Shown here: positions 1 to 7,302 of the stretch, piece after piece
Layout of the letters: each line of letters begins with the position of its first letter
Position numbering within the stretch: the first letter of the stretch is position 1
The notes under the pieces: generated by a model
Seen by the model: only the letters and a program-made list of their open reading frames with translations
The model's database searches: none
What the model was told of the DNA's origin: nothing
Origin: an uncultured Faecalibacterium sp.
GTDB lineage: Bacteria; Bacillota; Clostridia; Oscillospirales; Ruminococcaceae
Direction of reading: 5' to 3'
DNA length: 37,852 bases
Assembly (NCBI GenBank): GCA_934501115.1
Contig: CAKSTO010000020.1
Coordinates: forward strand, 1-37,852
Position numbers and translations under genes: made by a program

Positions 1-980
1 ATCAGGTCGATCAGCAGAGCGATGATGTAGGGGTTATCGGTGACGCTGGTGATGGCATTTGCAGCCAGATCCGGCACGTGCAGCATGGTCAGGCAGTTGC
101 CGAACACTGCAGAGGTAGCGATCAGGATCAGCACGATGGACAGGGTGTTCACGCACTCATCCAACGCATGCCAGACGCCCTTCCAGTCCAGACCCTTGTA
201 AATGAACACCGACACGAACAGGGAATAGATAACCGCGATTGCTGCGGACTCAGTAGCGGTGAACACACCACCGACAACACCGAACACGACGATGACAACA
301 GCGGCCAGCGCCCAGATAGAAGTGCCCAGCTGCTTGACAAAGCCCTTGATGCTGAACGGAGAACCCTTGGGGTAATTCTCCTTGACCGAGATGATGTAGG
401 AACCGATCATCAGGACGATGGCCAGCAGAGCACCGGGCAGGTAGCCTGCCAGGAACAGGCTGCCGACCGAGATGCCGCCGGCAGTAGTAGCATAGATGAC
501 CATGTTATGGCTCGGAGGAACCAGCAGACCCTCGCAGGAGGAGGTGATGGTAACTGCCGTGGAGAAGTCGGCGTCGTAACCCTGATCGACCATCATGGGG
601 ATCATGATGGAACCGATGGAAGCGGTATCTGCAGATGCAGAACCGGAAATGCCGCCGAAGAAGTAGGAGGCAACGATGTTGACCATTGCCATGCCGCCGC
701 GCATCCAGCCCACGCAGGCGTCAGCCAGAGCGATCAGTTTTTCCGAAATGCCGCCGGAGCCCATGAGCACGCCCATGGTGATGAAGAACGGCACAGCCAT
801 CAGGCTGAAGGAGGAGATGCCCTTGACCATCAGTCGGCAAACGTCGGTCAGTGCCTGACCCTGCACCAGCATGCACAGCACGCTGGACAGGCCAACGGCG
901 TAGGCGATGGGGAAACGCAGGAAGATCATTACAAAAAAGCTGACAAGAAGGACAATGATAGCCAGTGTCTGAACTGTCAT
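1..980 (-). CDS. dctM: TRAP transporter large permease DctM (C-terminus beyond window)
   Basis: This is the large membrane subunit of a tripartite ATP-independent periplasmic (TRAP) transporter, which couples import of an organic acid to an ion gradient. The reading frame starts at the ATG at 980 and runs off the left edge, leaving about 326 of the usual ~425 residues. The visible part has the hydrophobic helices typical of the family, including the Gly/Ser-rich stretch GGISGSASADTASIG and the motif PPSHNMVIYA. The start lies two bases past the dctQ stop, and a strong Shine-Dalgarno AAGGAGG sits inside the end of dctQ, so the two are likely translationally coupled. The substrate cannot be read from the sequence. 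The family call is secure; 'DctM' names the family, not C4-dicarboxylate specificity. Confidence 0.95.
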   Translation of the reverse strand, partial: MTVQTLAIIVLLVSFFVMIFLRFPIAYAVGLSSVLCMLVQGQALTDVCRLMVKGISSFSLMAVPFFITMGVLMGSGGISEKLIALADACVGWMRGGMAMVNIVASYFFGGISGSASADTASIGSIMIPMMVDQGYDADFSTAVTITSSCEGLLVPPSHNMVIYATTAGGISVGSLFLAGYLPGALLAIVLMIGSYIISVKENYPKGSPFSIKGFVKQLGTSIWALAAVVIVVFGVVGGVFTATESAAIAVIYSLFVSVFIYKGLDWKGVWHALDECVNTLSIVLILIATSAVFGNCLTMLHVPDLAANAITSVTDNPYIIALLIDL

Positions 981-981
981 A

Positions 982-1503
982 TTACATTTCCTCCTTTACA
1001 AAAAAGCTCTTGATGTGGTTGTACAGAGATTCGATCTCAAAGATGATCATGGCAACACCGGCCAGAGGCACCGGGAAGTACATCCAGAAGCGGCTCAGCC
1101 AGGGCATGGAAACATAGAAACCACGGCCGCCCAAGGTGGTGGCGTAGGTCCAGCCCACCACCATCATGACCACGCCAAGGATCATCACGGCAACGTCTGC
1201 CAGAATGTCCAGCGCCTTGACAGCGGCCTTCGGCAGGTACACGTCAAATGCAGTCATGCGGATGTGTGCACCGCGGCGGATGGCCAGCGCGGCACTCAGC
1301 ACAGCCATGTAGCTCATGCAGGTCAGAACAACTTCTTCCGACCAAGCCGGATCCGGGATGAACGAGACGTAACGACCAATGACCGACATGGTGGTGATGA
1401 GGATATCTGCGATCAGCAGCAGCTTGCAGATAAACAACACCACTTTGTAGGTAATGTCGTACGCCGGCTTGATCTTATCCAGAGTGGTAAAGATTTTCGG
1501 CAT
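982..1503 (-). CDS. dctQ: TRAP transporter small permease DctQ
   Basis: The 173-residue protein is the small four-helix membrane subunit that partners DctM. Four hydrophobic segments can be seen at about residues 20-42, 62-80, 103-125 and 137-158. The pair PAWSEEVVL after the first helix and RRGAHIRM after the second are typical of DctQ. The ATG at 1503 follows the Shine-Dalgarno GGAGGAATT. It lies between dctP (98-bp gap holding a hairpin) and dctM (1-bp gap), the usual P-Q-M order. The family assignment is firm. Confidence 0.93.
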   Translation of the reverse strand: MPKIFTTLDKIKPAYDITYKVVLFICKLLLIADILITTMSVIGRYVSFIPDPAWSEEVVLTCMSYMAVLSAALAIRRGAHIRMTAFDVYLPKAAVKALDILADVAVMILGVVMMVVGWTYATTLGGRGFYVSMPWLSRFWMYFPVPLAGVAMIIFEIESLYNHIKSFFVKEEM

Positions 1504-1519
1504 AGAAATTCCTCCATAT

Positions 1520-1565
1520 AAAAACCCGGCAGGTCTGCGGGCGTATCCCGTAGTTCCCCGCCGGG
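1520..1565 (-). terminator. Hairpin plus U-tract between dctP and dctQ (probable attenuating terminator)
   Basis: Read on the minus strand, CCCGGC (1565-1560) pairs with GCCGGG (1530-1525), an inner GGG/CCC hairpin fills the loop, and TTTTTAT follows directly. The dctQ Shine-Dalgarno begins only a few bases later. A leaky terminator or 3'-end-protecting hairpin here would give more binding protein than permease; that role is inferred. Confidence 0.6.
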
Positions 1566-1600
1566 CTATGTACTATTTCAGAATGAAACGGCCTTTTTGA

Positions 1601-2683
1601 TTATGCCTTCATGTCCAGCAGCTGCTGGTACAGCTCAGCCTGATCGGAGGTATTCTCGCTGATGACCTTCTGGCAAGCTTCCTGCCAGGGTGCCTTATCG
1701 GGAACATCCACGACATTGCAGCCGGAGCTCTTCAGCTCATCCAGAACCTTGTTCTCAGCGGTCTCAGACAGCTCTGCGTTGAATGCCTGCGTATCAGCAC
1801 CGGCCTCCATGATGGCAGCCTGCTGGTTCTCGGTCAGCTTGCTCCATGCGTTATCGGTGATAACAGCCTGAATAGCGCCCAGAGTGTGACCGTCGAGGAT
1901 CAGGTTATTTGCAACCTCGGGGAATGCATTGGACTTGTAGTTTGCGATGGGCTGCTCAGCACCATCGACAACACCAGTCTGCAGTGCGCTGTACAGCTCA
2001 CCGAAGGAAACGACGGTGGGGTTTGCGCCCAGACCCTCGACCATGCCGTTCATAACGGGGTCGTTGGACACGCGCAGCTTCAGACCCTTGAAATCAGCGA
2101 TGCCGGAAACAGGCTTGACGGTGAAGAAGTGACGGAAACCTTCTTCGCCGTAGAAGACGCCGCGAACAGGCAGACCCAGTTCCTGAGGCTCGCTCAGGAA
2201 CTCCGGTGCCAGATCGCTGTTGGCAAAATTCCAGAAGTGTGCGCGGTTCTCAAAGGTGAAGGGGATGGACAGCAGCTTGGACTTGTTGCAGCCATAGCTG
2301 GTCAGGGCGAAAGCAGAGATACGGCTCATATCAATGGAAGTGGAGCCGCCCAGAATCGCATCCAGAACGTCATTCTCAGAACCCAGAACGCCGGAAGCCT
2401 GCACGTCGATGACGACGGAACCGCCGGTCAGCTCTTCCACCTTCTCCTTGAAGTGGGTAGCAGTCTGGCCAACGATGGTATCCAGCGGGTTGACCTCGGC
2501 GTAGACCAGAGTCACCTTGGGATCATTTGCAGCGGCAGCAGCATCACCGGCAGCTGCAGAAGAAGCTGCGGTAGAGGTGGAAGCAGCGGTGCTGTTGGAA
2601 GAGCCACCGCATGCGGTCAGTGCCAGAGCAGCAGCGGAAACACCTGCGGCTGCCAGAAAGCTGCGACGAGAAATCTTTTTCAT
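1601..2683 (-). CDS. dctP: TRAP transporter substrate-binding lipoprotein DctP
   Basis: The 360-residue protein is the extracytoplasmic binding subunit of the TRAP system. Its N-terminus has SRRSFL at residues 5-10, which resembles a twin-arginine motif, a hydrophobic core and the lipobox LTAC with Cys25 as the lipidated residue. A Ser/Ala/Thr-rich linker follows to about residue 48. The DctP fold then shows conserved pieces: the LKLRVSNDP arginine strand and the SFGELYSALQTGVVDGAE helix that lines the binding site. The start is fixed by GAGGAG about 9 bases upstream. It is the first gene of dctPQM and has its own promoter. It may import a sugar acid, given uxuAB nearby, but this is inference only. 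Confidence 0.94.
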   Translation of the reverse strand: MKKISRRSFLAAAGVSAAALALTACGGSSNSTAASTSTAASSAAAGDAAAAANDPKVTLVYAEVNPLDTIVGQTATHFKEKVEELTGGSVVIDVQASGVLGSENDVLDAILGGSTSIDMSRISAFALTSYGCNKSKLLSIPFTFENRAHFWNFANSDLAPEFLSEPQELGLPVRGVFYGEEGFRHFFTVKPVSGIADFKGLKLRVSNDPVMNGMVEGLGANPTVVSFGELYSALQTGVVDGAEQPIANYKSNAFPEVANNLILDGHTLGAIQAVITDNAWSKLTENQQAAIMEAGADTQAFNAELSETAENKVLDELKSSGCNVVDVPDKAPWQEACQKVISENTSDQAELYQQLLDMKA

Positions 2684-2708
2684 AACAAATCTCCTCTTTC
2701 TCTAATTG

Positions 2709-2744
2709 GAACGACCCGGTCTGCACAGGACTCATCGGTCGTTC
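2709..2744 (-). promoter_or_regulatory. 5' stem-loop in the dctP leader
   Basis: GAACGACC (2744-2737 on the minus strand) pairs perfectly with GGTCGTTC (2716-2709) around a 20-nt loop. With transcription starting near 2751 this stem would lie almost at the very 5' end of the dctP mRNA, a position known to protect transcripts from decay. It has no terminator U-tract. Confidence 0.45.
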
Positions 2745-2757
2745 ATTTACTGTACAT

Positions 2758-2786
2758 ACTTTAGCAAATTTTCTGAACCGAAACAA
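2758..2786 (-). promoter_or_regulatory. Probable dctPQM promoter
   Basis: Minus-strand -35 TTGTTT (2786-2781), 17-bp spacer and -10 TAAAGT (2763-2758), about 75 bp upstream of the dctP start. The -35 is imperfect, which suits a promoter that needs an activator. Confidence 0.5.
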
Positions 2787-2789
2787 GAG

Positions 2790-2818
2790 CTTTCAAAAAA
2801 TGTCCTGCTTTTTGAAAG
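2790..2818. promoter_or_regulatory. Inverted repeat, candidate response-regulator site
   Basis: CTTTCAAAAA (2790-2799) and TTTTTGAAAG (2809-2818) form a perfect 10-bp inverted repeat with a 9-bp centre. It sits directly upstream of the dctP -35, centred near -53 relative to the predicted start, a usual place for an activator. The response regulator encoded at 3956-4759 is the natural candidate, though AraC-type regulators often bind direct rather than inverted repeats. Confidence 0.4.
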
Positions 2819-2912
2819 AAAGTCGGAATTTCTTTTGTAAAATATGTCAATTGGATTCTCCCGCGTTTGTGCATTCTGGCTGACACGTTGGATACATTCC
2901 TGTATTTCAGGC

Positions 2913-2946
2913 AAAAAAGGAGCCTCTCCTCGAGGGGAAAGGCTCC
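2913..2946 (-). terminator. Terminator after the second binding-protein gene
   Basis: On the minus strand GGAGCCT pairs with AGGCTCC around an inner CC/GG hairpin and is followed by TTTTTT. It starts just after the stop codon at 2949 and separates the kinase-regulator-lipoprotein operon from dctPQM. Confidence 0.85.
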
Positions 2947-2948
2947 GC

Positions 2949-3959
2949 TCACGCTTCTTGTATCCGGGCGATCAGGTCCTTCTGACTGGCGAATGAATCA
3001 TACATCGGCTGTACGGCCGCACGGAACTTTGCCTTTTCTGCTTCGTCCAGTTCGGTCACTTCAATGCCGCGCTCCCGCATGTTGCGCTCCGACTCTGCTT
3101 CCTGCTGTGCCCAGAGCTCCCGCTCCACCTTTGCACTTTCATGGGCGCACTCCCGCACGATCTCCGGGAAACTCTCGTCCAGCTCTGCCAGCTTCTGCAT
3201 CACAGCCGGACTGGCCAGCTGAACCTCCGGCACACGGGTGTGCTCGTCTTTCAGAAAATACGGTGCCACCTCATAGTGCCCCATCGCTTCGTAGCTGGGC
3301 CAGTTGTTCTCTGCCCCATCGATCTCTCCATTGTGCAGCGCAGCGTAAACCTTGCTGTAGACCACCTGCGCCGGCTTTGCTCCCAGTTCGGAGATCATCT
3401 CGCTCATCATATCCGACTCCTGCACCCGAAGAGTCAGCCCCTGAAGATCTGCCAGACAGGCAACCTTTTCCCGTGTGTAGAAGCTGCGCACGCCGGCATC
3501 GAACCAGGAAAGTCCGGTCAGCTGCAGTGAGTCCAGCATGGAAAGAAACTCATCTCCCACCAGACCATCCAGAACCCGCCACATCTGGCTGGCATCGGTA
3601 TAAAGGTACGGCAGCTGCAGCACACTCAGCGCCGGCTCGTACTCTGCCAGCTGGCTCAGGGATACGCGGGAAAAATCGATGCCGCCGAACTGCATCTGCT
3701 GGATGACGCTCTGCTCCGCGCCCAGTTCTCCCCCGCTGTAGACGAGGATCTTTACCCGGCCATCCGTGCGCTGGCTGACTTTTTCTGCAAAAGCAAGCGC
3801 CGCCTGCGTAGTGGGATAGTCTTTCGGCTGATTTTCGGCATACCGCAGGATCAGCTCCGGCTTCTGCTTCTGTTCCGGCTGCTCTCCGCCGCAGCCGGGC
3901 AGCGGCAGTGCCATCAGCGCAGCGCCCAGAAGCGCTGTCAGCAGCTGACGGCGGGTCAC
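2949..3959 (-). CDS. DctP-family binding lipoprotein linked to the two-component system
   Basis: The 336-residue protein is a second, diverged TRAP-type solute-binding protein. It has a TRR start, a hydrophobic stretch and a lipobox ending LPGC with Cys23. The DctP fold is marked by LTLRVQESDMM and the helix AALHNGEIDGAENNWPS. It is not followed by permease genes. Instead its ATG overlaps the stop of the response regulator by four bases (ATGA), so it is co-translated with the sensor genes. The likely role is to bind the signal ligand and present it to the kinase, as binding proteins do in other tripartite sensor systems. It could also be a spare binding subunit for the adjacent transporter. 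Confidence 0.9.
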   Translation of the reverse strand: MTRRQLLTALLGAALMALPLPGCGGEQPEQKQKPELILRYAENQPKDYPTTQAALAFAEKVSQRTDGRVKILVYSGGELGAEQSVIQQMQFGGIDFSRVSLSQLAEYEPALSVLQLPYLYTDASQMWRVLDGLVGDEFLSMLDSLQLTGLSWFDAGVRSFYTREKVACLADLQGLTLRVQESDMMSEMISELGAKPAQVVYSKVYAALHNGEIDGAENNWPSYEAMGHYEVAPYFLKDEHTRVPEVQLASPAVMQKLAELDESFPEIVRECAHESAKVERELWAQQEAESERNMRERGIEVTELDEAEKAKFRAAVQPMYDSFASQKDLIARIQEA

Positions 3960-4759
3960 GGTCTGGCCTCCCGGGCAGCCTTTGCGGCTTCCTTACGGTA
4001 CTGCGTGGGGGTCATACCGGTACGTTTTTTGAAAGCACGGGCAAAATAGCTGGAATCCTCATAACCCACCATGGATGCGATCTCCGCCGCCGAACGGAAG
4101 GGATCTGCAAGCAGTTCTTTGGCTGCGTTGATGCGAAGCTCTGTGAGACAGTCCAGAAAGTTTGTCTTCTGATATTTCTTGAACTGCGCAGAGAGGTATG
4201 CCGGGCTGATATGCAGGATCTCGCTCACACTGTCCAGTGAGAGATCGAACATATAGTTATCCTCCATATATTTGCGCACGTGCGCCATGACCAGCGCATT
4301 GCGGTCATTCTCCTCCCCCTCTGCGGCGTCGGCGTCCAGCTCCGGCTCAGGCTGCACCGGGGCAAGCTCGGCCAGACGGCGGCCTGCCTCGATCTGGCGG
4401 ATCGCCTTACGGATGGAGGCCTCCACCTCATCGGGGTCCACCGGCTTGAGCAAGTAGTCGCAGGCACCCAGATGCATGGCCTCGTGGGCATACTGGAACA
4501 GGCTGTAAGCTGTAACAAAGATCACTTTGCACTCCGGGCGCTGTTTCAGCACGGCACGGGCGGCATCCAGACCATTCATTCCGGGCATCTCGATGTCCAT
4601 CAGGATCAGGTCTGCGCCCCAGAGCACCGCCGTATCTGCAGCCCTGCGTCCGTTTTCTGCGGTCTGGATAGTCACCTCATGCTCAAACCGGCGCTCCACG
4701 ATGTCTGCCAGAGTCTCCCGCTCCAGCGTCTCATCATCCGCGATCAACACACGAATCAT
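3956..4759 (-). CDS. AraC-type response regulator (YesN-like)
   Basis: The 267-residue protein has an N-terminal receiver domain (about 1-120) and a C-terminal AraC-type DNA-binding domain with two helix-turn-helix units (about 165-260). Visible receiver residues are the acidic pair D8/D9, phospho-acceptor D55 in LILMDIEMPG, T83 and K105 in LLKP. The C-terminus carries the family ending GYEDSSYFARAFKKRTGMTP. It overlaps the kinase gene (ATGA) upstream and the binding-protein gene downstream. The partner kinase and the neighbouring TRAP operon make the latter the most likely target. The family call is firm; the target is inferred. Confidence 0.94.
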   Translation of the reverse strand: MIRVLIADDETLERETLADIVERRFEHEVTIQTAENGRRAADTAVLWGADLILMDIEMPGMNGLDAARAVLKQRPECKVIFVTAYSLFQYAHEAMHLGACDYLLKPVDPDEVEASIRKAIRQIEAGRRLAELAPVQPEPELDADAAEGEENDRNALVMAHVRKYMEDNYMFDLSLDSVSEILHISPAYLSAQFKKYQKTNFLDCLTELRINAAKELLADPFRSAAEIASMVGYEDSSYFARAFKKRTGMTPTQYRKEAAKAAREARP

Positions 4760-6279
4760 TCCTCAAACTCCTCCTCGTTTTCTGCCAGAGGCAGATAAAG
4801 CACCACCGATGTGCCCCGCCCCGGATGCGATCGGATCACAAAATGGCTGCGTGCGTCCAGCAGGCGCAGGCGTGCCGCCACATTATAGATACCGATGTGC
4901 TCCCAACGCTCCCCCGGCTCGCTCAGGGCTGCACGCAGCTGCTGCAATTGCTCCGTCGGAATCCCCATGCCGTTGTCCAGCACACGGATACACAGCAGTC
5001 CCTTCTCCCGCAGAGGGCTGATCCGGATGCGCACAACACCGCCCTCTTCCTTAGGGCAGATGCCGTGCTTGAAGGCATTTTCCACGATGGGCTGCAGAAT
5101 AAAGGATGGCACCATGGTCTCAGTCAGATCCAGCGAATCGGAAAAACGCCACTCCATGCGCACCCGGTCACCGAAACGGACGTGATAGATGGAGTAATAC
5201 TCGTCCACGATGCGCACCTCGCGGGAAAGCGGCACCTGCTCGTTGTTGCTCATCAGGCTGTAGCGCAGCAGATGCGAGAGCGCAACGATCAGTGCCTGCG
5301 TGCGGTAGCCCTTTTCCACGCCCGCCGTCTGCTGGATCACGTTCAGCGTATTGAACAGAAAATGCGGGTCGATCTGGCTGCGCAGCTGCTGCAGCCGGCT
5401 GCGCTCCATGCGGTTCTGCAGTTCCAGCGCTTCGGTCTTCTGGCGGTGCAGCTCCCGCTCGATCTCGTTTTTCTCCTGCAGGGTCGTCACCTGCTGCGCC
5501 ATGGAATGCTTCATGATGTTGAAGGATTCTGCCAGCTGCGCCATCTCCGGCTGTTTGGGCAGCGGGATGTCCGGGGTATCGAACTCGCTTTTTCCAACGG
5601 CACGAGAGGCCGCGATCATCTGCTGCACTGGGGTCAGCAGACGCATGACCATCATGGCCGTGATGCAGCCCAGCCACACACACAGTGCTACTACTACGGT
5701 CTGCAGCATGCTGATCCGTTCGTTCAGGGCAGAAATGGCAGTGTAAGTAGTCTGGGCGTCCAGAATGGATGTCTCCAGCAGCTGCAGTGTATACTGCCGC
5801 AGATAGTCGCCGCAGGGCGACACCTTTGCATAATACAGCTGCGAGGCCTCCGCATCCCGCCCAGTACGGAGCTTCTCTTCCAGCTCCTCCAGCAAGGCGG
5901 TATAGGTCTGATAGGTGGTGCTCACTGCACCGTAAAGCACCTGCTGCTTATCGCTGACATTCTTCAAGCTGCTCATGCCGGTACCAATGCGCCAGAGCCA
6001 TGCGTTGCAGGTGGAGGATGCCGCCTGCAGCCGGGTGATGATCTCGCCGGTCTCGCTGTTCTCCCATCGGTAATCCTCCAATGCACCGATGGAATTTTCC
6101 ACGCCGCCCTGAAAGCGGCTGATGGCGTTGAAGCTGCTCATCAGTTCATCCTGCACCTCCCGCACGGCGCGGGTCTGGAAGCTGTTGAGGGCGATCTGAA
6201 CTGCAAGTGCTGTAAAAAAAGCCGCAAGGCACAAGCCGATGCGCTGCTTCAGCGTGATCCGCAGTTTTCCCCTTCCCAT
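4756..6279 (-). CDS. Sensor histidine kinase (YesM-like, His_kinase family)
   Basis: The 507-residue protein is a membrane sensor. A first membrane helix lies at about residues 13-32, an extracytoplasmic region rich in helices at about 33-190, and a second membrane helix at about 191-212. A HAMP linker and coiled coil (about 213-295) follow. The kinase core has the family motif QIDPHFLFNTLN with phospho-accepting His306, the N-box VENAFKH (Asn401) and the G-box DNGMGI (435-440). The ATG at 6279 follows the strong Shine-Dalgarno AAAGGAGGG. It is the first gene of the kinase-regulator-lipoprotein operon. The helical outer domain could contact the cognate binding lipoprotein. Confidence 0.94.
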   Translation of the reverse strand: MGRGKLRITLKQRIGLCLAAFFTALAVQIALNSFQTRAVREVQDELMSSFNAISRFQGGVENSIGALEDYRWENSETGEIITRLQAASSTCNAWLWRIGTGMSSLKNVSDKQQVLYGAVSTTYQTYTALLEELEEKLRTGRDAEASQLYYAKVSPCGDYLRQYTLQLLETSILDAQTTYTAISALNERISMLQTVVVALCVWLGCITAMMVMRLLTPVQQMIAASRAVGKSEFDTPDIPLPKQPEMAQLAESFNIMKHSMAQQVTTLQEKNEIERELHRQKTEALELQNRMERSRLQQLRSQIDPHFLFNTLNVIQQTAGVEKGYRTQALIVALSHLLRYSLMSNNEQVPLSREVRIVDEYYSIYHVRFGDRVRMEWRFSDSLDLTETMVPSFILQPIVENAFKHGICPKEEGGVVRIRISPLREKGLLCIRVLDNGMGIPTEQLQQLRAALSEPGERWEHIGIYNVAARLRLLDARSHFVIRSHPGRGTSVVLYLPLAENEEEFEE

Positions 6280-6312
6280 TTTCGCCGCCCTCCTTTCGTG
6301 TTATAACAGCTT

Positions 6313-6342
6313 ATTTTAACACGGTTGTCTCGGTGTTTGCAA
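6313..6342 (-). promoter_or_regulatory. Probable promoter of the sensor kinase operon
   Basis: Minus-strand TTGCAA (6342-6337), 18-bp spacer and TAAAAT (6318-6313), placing the transcription start about 27 bp before the kinase ATG. Confidence 0.5.
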
Positions 6343-6436
6343 GGCTCAGATGCTGTTTTTACAGGCAGCGTGACAAAATGGATGCTGCCGCGGGCTCCCG
6401 CTCCGGCAATTTCACGTTCCATTCATGGTTTTTCTC

Positions 6437-6465
6437 TTGCTTAACCGACACAAATGTGATACGAT
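6437..6465 (+). promoter_or_regulatory. Probable promoter of the small membrane protein gene
   Basis: TTGCTT (6437-6442), 17-bp spacer and TACGAT (6460-6465). It lies downstream of the in-frame ATG at 6425, which argues that translation begins at 6494 and not at 6425. Confidence 0.5.
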
Positions 6466-6493
6466 TTCAATGATACTTAAAGGAGGCGACTTT

Positions 6494-7024
6494 ATGTCCC
6501 AAACGATCTCCGTTTCCACCACGATGGATGAGCAGGGCTTCCATGATTTTGCCGTGTTCGACGTGTTCCATCATCACAGAAGCTGGATGCGCCCCGCCAT
6601 TTTTGCCGTGATTATGCTGGTATTTTCCGGCATCTGCCTTTCACAGCTCGGCAAACGCCCGGGTGCCGGGCTGCTGAGCGCCGTGCTGGCCATCGTGGCC
6701 ATCGGTCTGCCGGCCACCTACTTCGGCATGTACTTCTACAGTCTATCGCAGCAGATCAAAAAAATGCATCTTCCCCGCCCTTTCTACCGCACTGAGCTGA
6801 GTGAAGAGGGCGCTTCCATCTGGATGGTCGGCAGCCAGGACAAGGCTGCGCCCACTGAACAGCACTCCTGGGAAAGCATCTACTGCGCCTACCGGATGCC
6901 TGCGTCGGTATACCTGTACGTCGAACAGGGCAAAGCGTTTCTGCTCAACGACCGCACCGAAGCCGTGTGGAAGGTGCTGCAGGAAAAGCTGCCCGCTGAA
7001 AAATTACATGACATGCGGAAGTGA
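6494..7024 (+). CDS. YcxB-like small membrane protein
   Basis: The 176-residue product is an integral membrane protein of unknown function. Two hydrophobic helices lie at about residues 33-51 and 57-82. The C-terminal half is soluble and contains the pattern SWESIYCAYRMPASVYLYV, like the YcxB/PH-type domain in which a conserved WxxI leads into a strand-rich fold. The start at 6494 has the strong Shine-Dalgarno AAAGGAGG; a longer frame from 6425 overlaps the promoter and is rejected. It stands alone between divergent and convergent neighbours with its own promoter and terminator. The family match is from memory of the pattern and is moderate. Confidence 0.75.
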   Translation: MSQTISVSTTMDEQGFHDFAVFDVFHHHRSWMRPAIFAVIMLVFSGICLSQLGKRPGAGLLSAVLAIVAIGLPATYFGMYFYSLSQQIKKMHLPRPFYRTELSEEGASIWMVGSQDKAAPTEQHSWESIYCAYRMPASVYLYVEQGKAFLLNDRTEAVWKVLQEKLPAEKLHDMRK

Positions 7025-7041
7025 CCCTTTGCTTCCCTTCG

Positions 7042-7074
7042 AGCTGGAACAGCTGCGGCTGTTCCAGCTTTTTT
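7042..7074 (+). terminator. Terminator of the YcxB-like gene
   Basis: Perfect 11-bp stem AGCTGGAACAG / CTGTTCCAGCT with a 6-nt loop and a run of seven T. Confidence 0.92.
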
Positions 7075-7227
7075 ATTGCCCTGCACCGGGCTGCAGGTCG
7101 GGAGTTTCTCCGAAGACCATCCGCCGGGATGGGTCCCTGCTGCCGCAGGCAGTAGGGCGGGCGATGGAATGCCCCTATTCGTGTCTGAGGAGAAAGCCAC
7201 CGACACACAGCCTGCCATAATCTGTCC

Positions 7228-7272
7228 AAAAAACAAAAGCCCGCGCTGCGGCAAAGCAAAGCGCAGCGCGGG
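7228..7272 (-). terminator. Terminator of the uxuAB operon
   Basis: On the minus strand CCCGCGCTGCG pairs perfectly with CGCAGCGCGGG (11 bp) and is followed by CTTTTGTTTTTT. It lies 30 bp after the uxuB stop. The 153 bp between this and the previous terminator show no gene. Confidence 0.92.
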
Positions 7273-7302
7273 AAACGGGAATCGCTTAATTCATTTCGGG
7301 GC

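Noticed and set aside
2709..2744. Hammerhead ribozyme in the dctP leader
   Set aside because: GATGAG appears in the loop, but the CTGATGA and GAAA core elements and a third helix are missing.
4825..6306. 493-residue open frame antisense to the sensor kinase
   Set aside because: The kinase frame has conserved H, N and G boxes; the other strand shows only His/Gln-rich shadow sequence.
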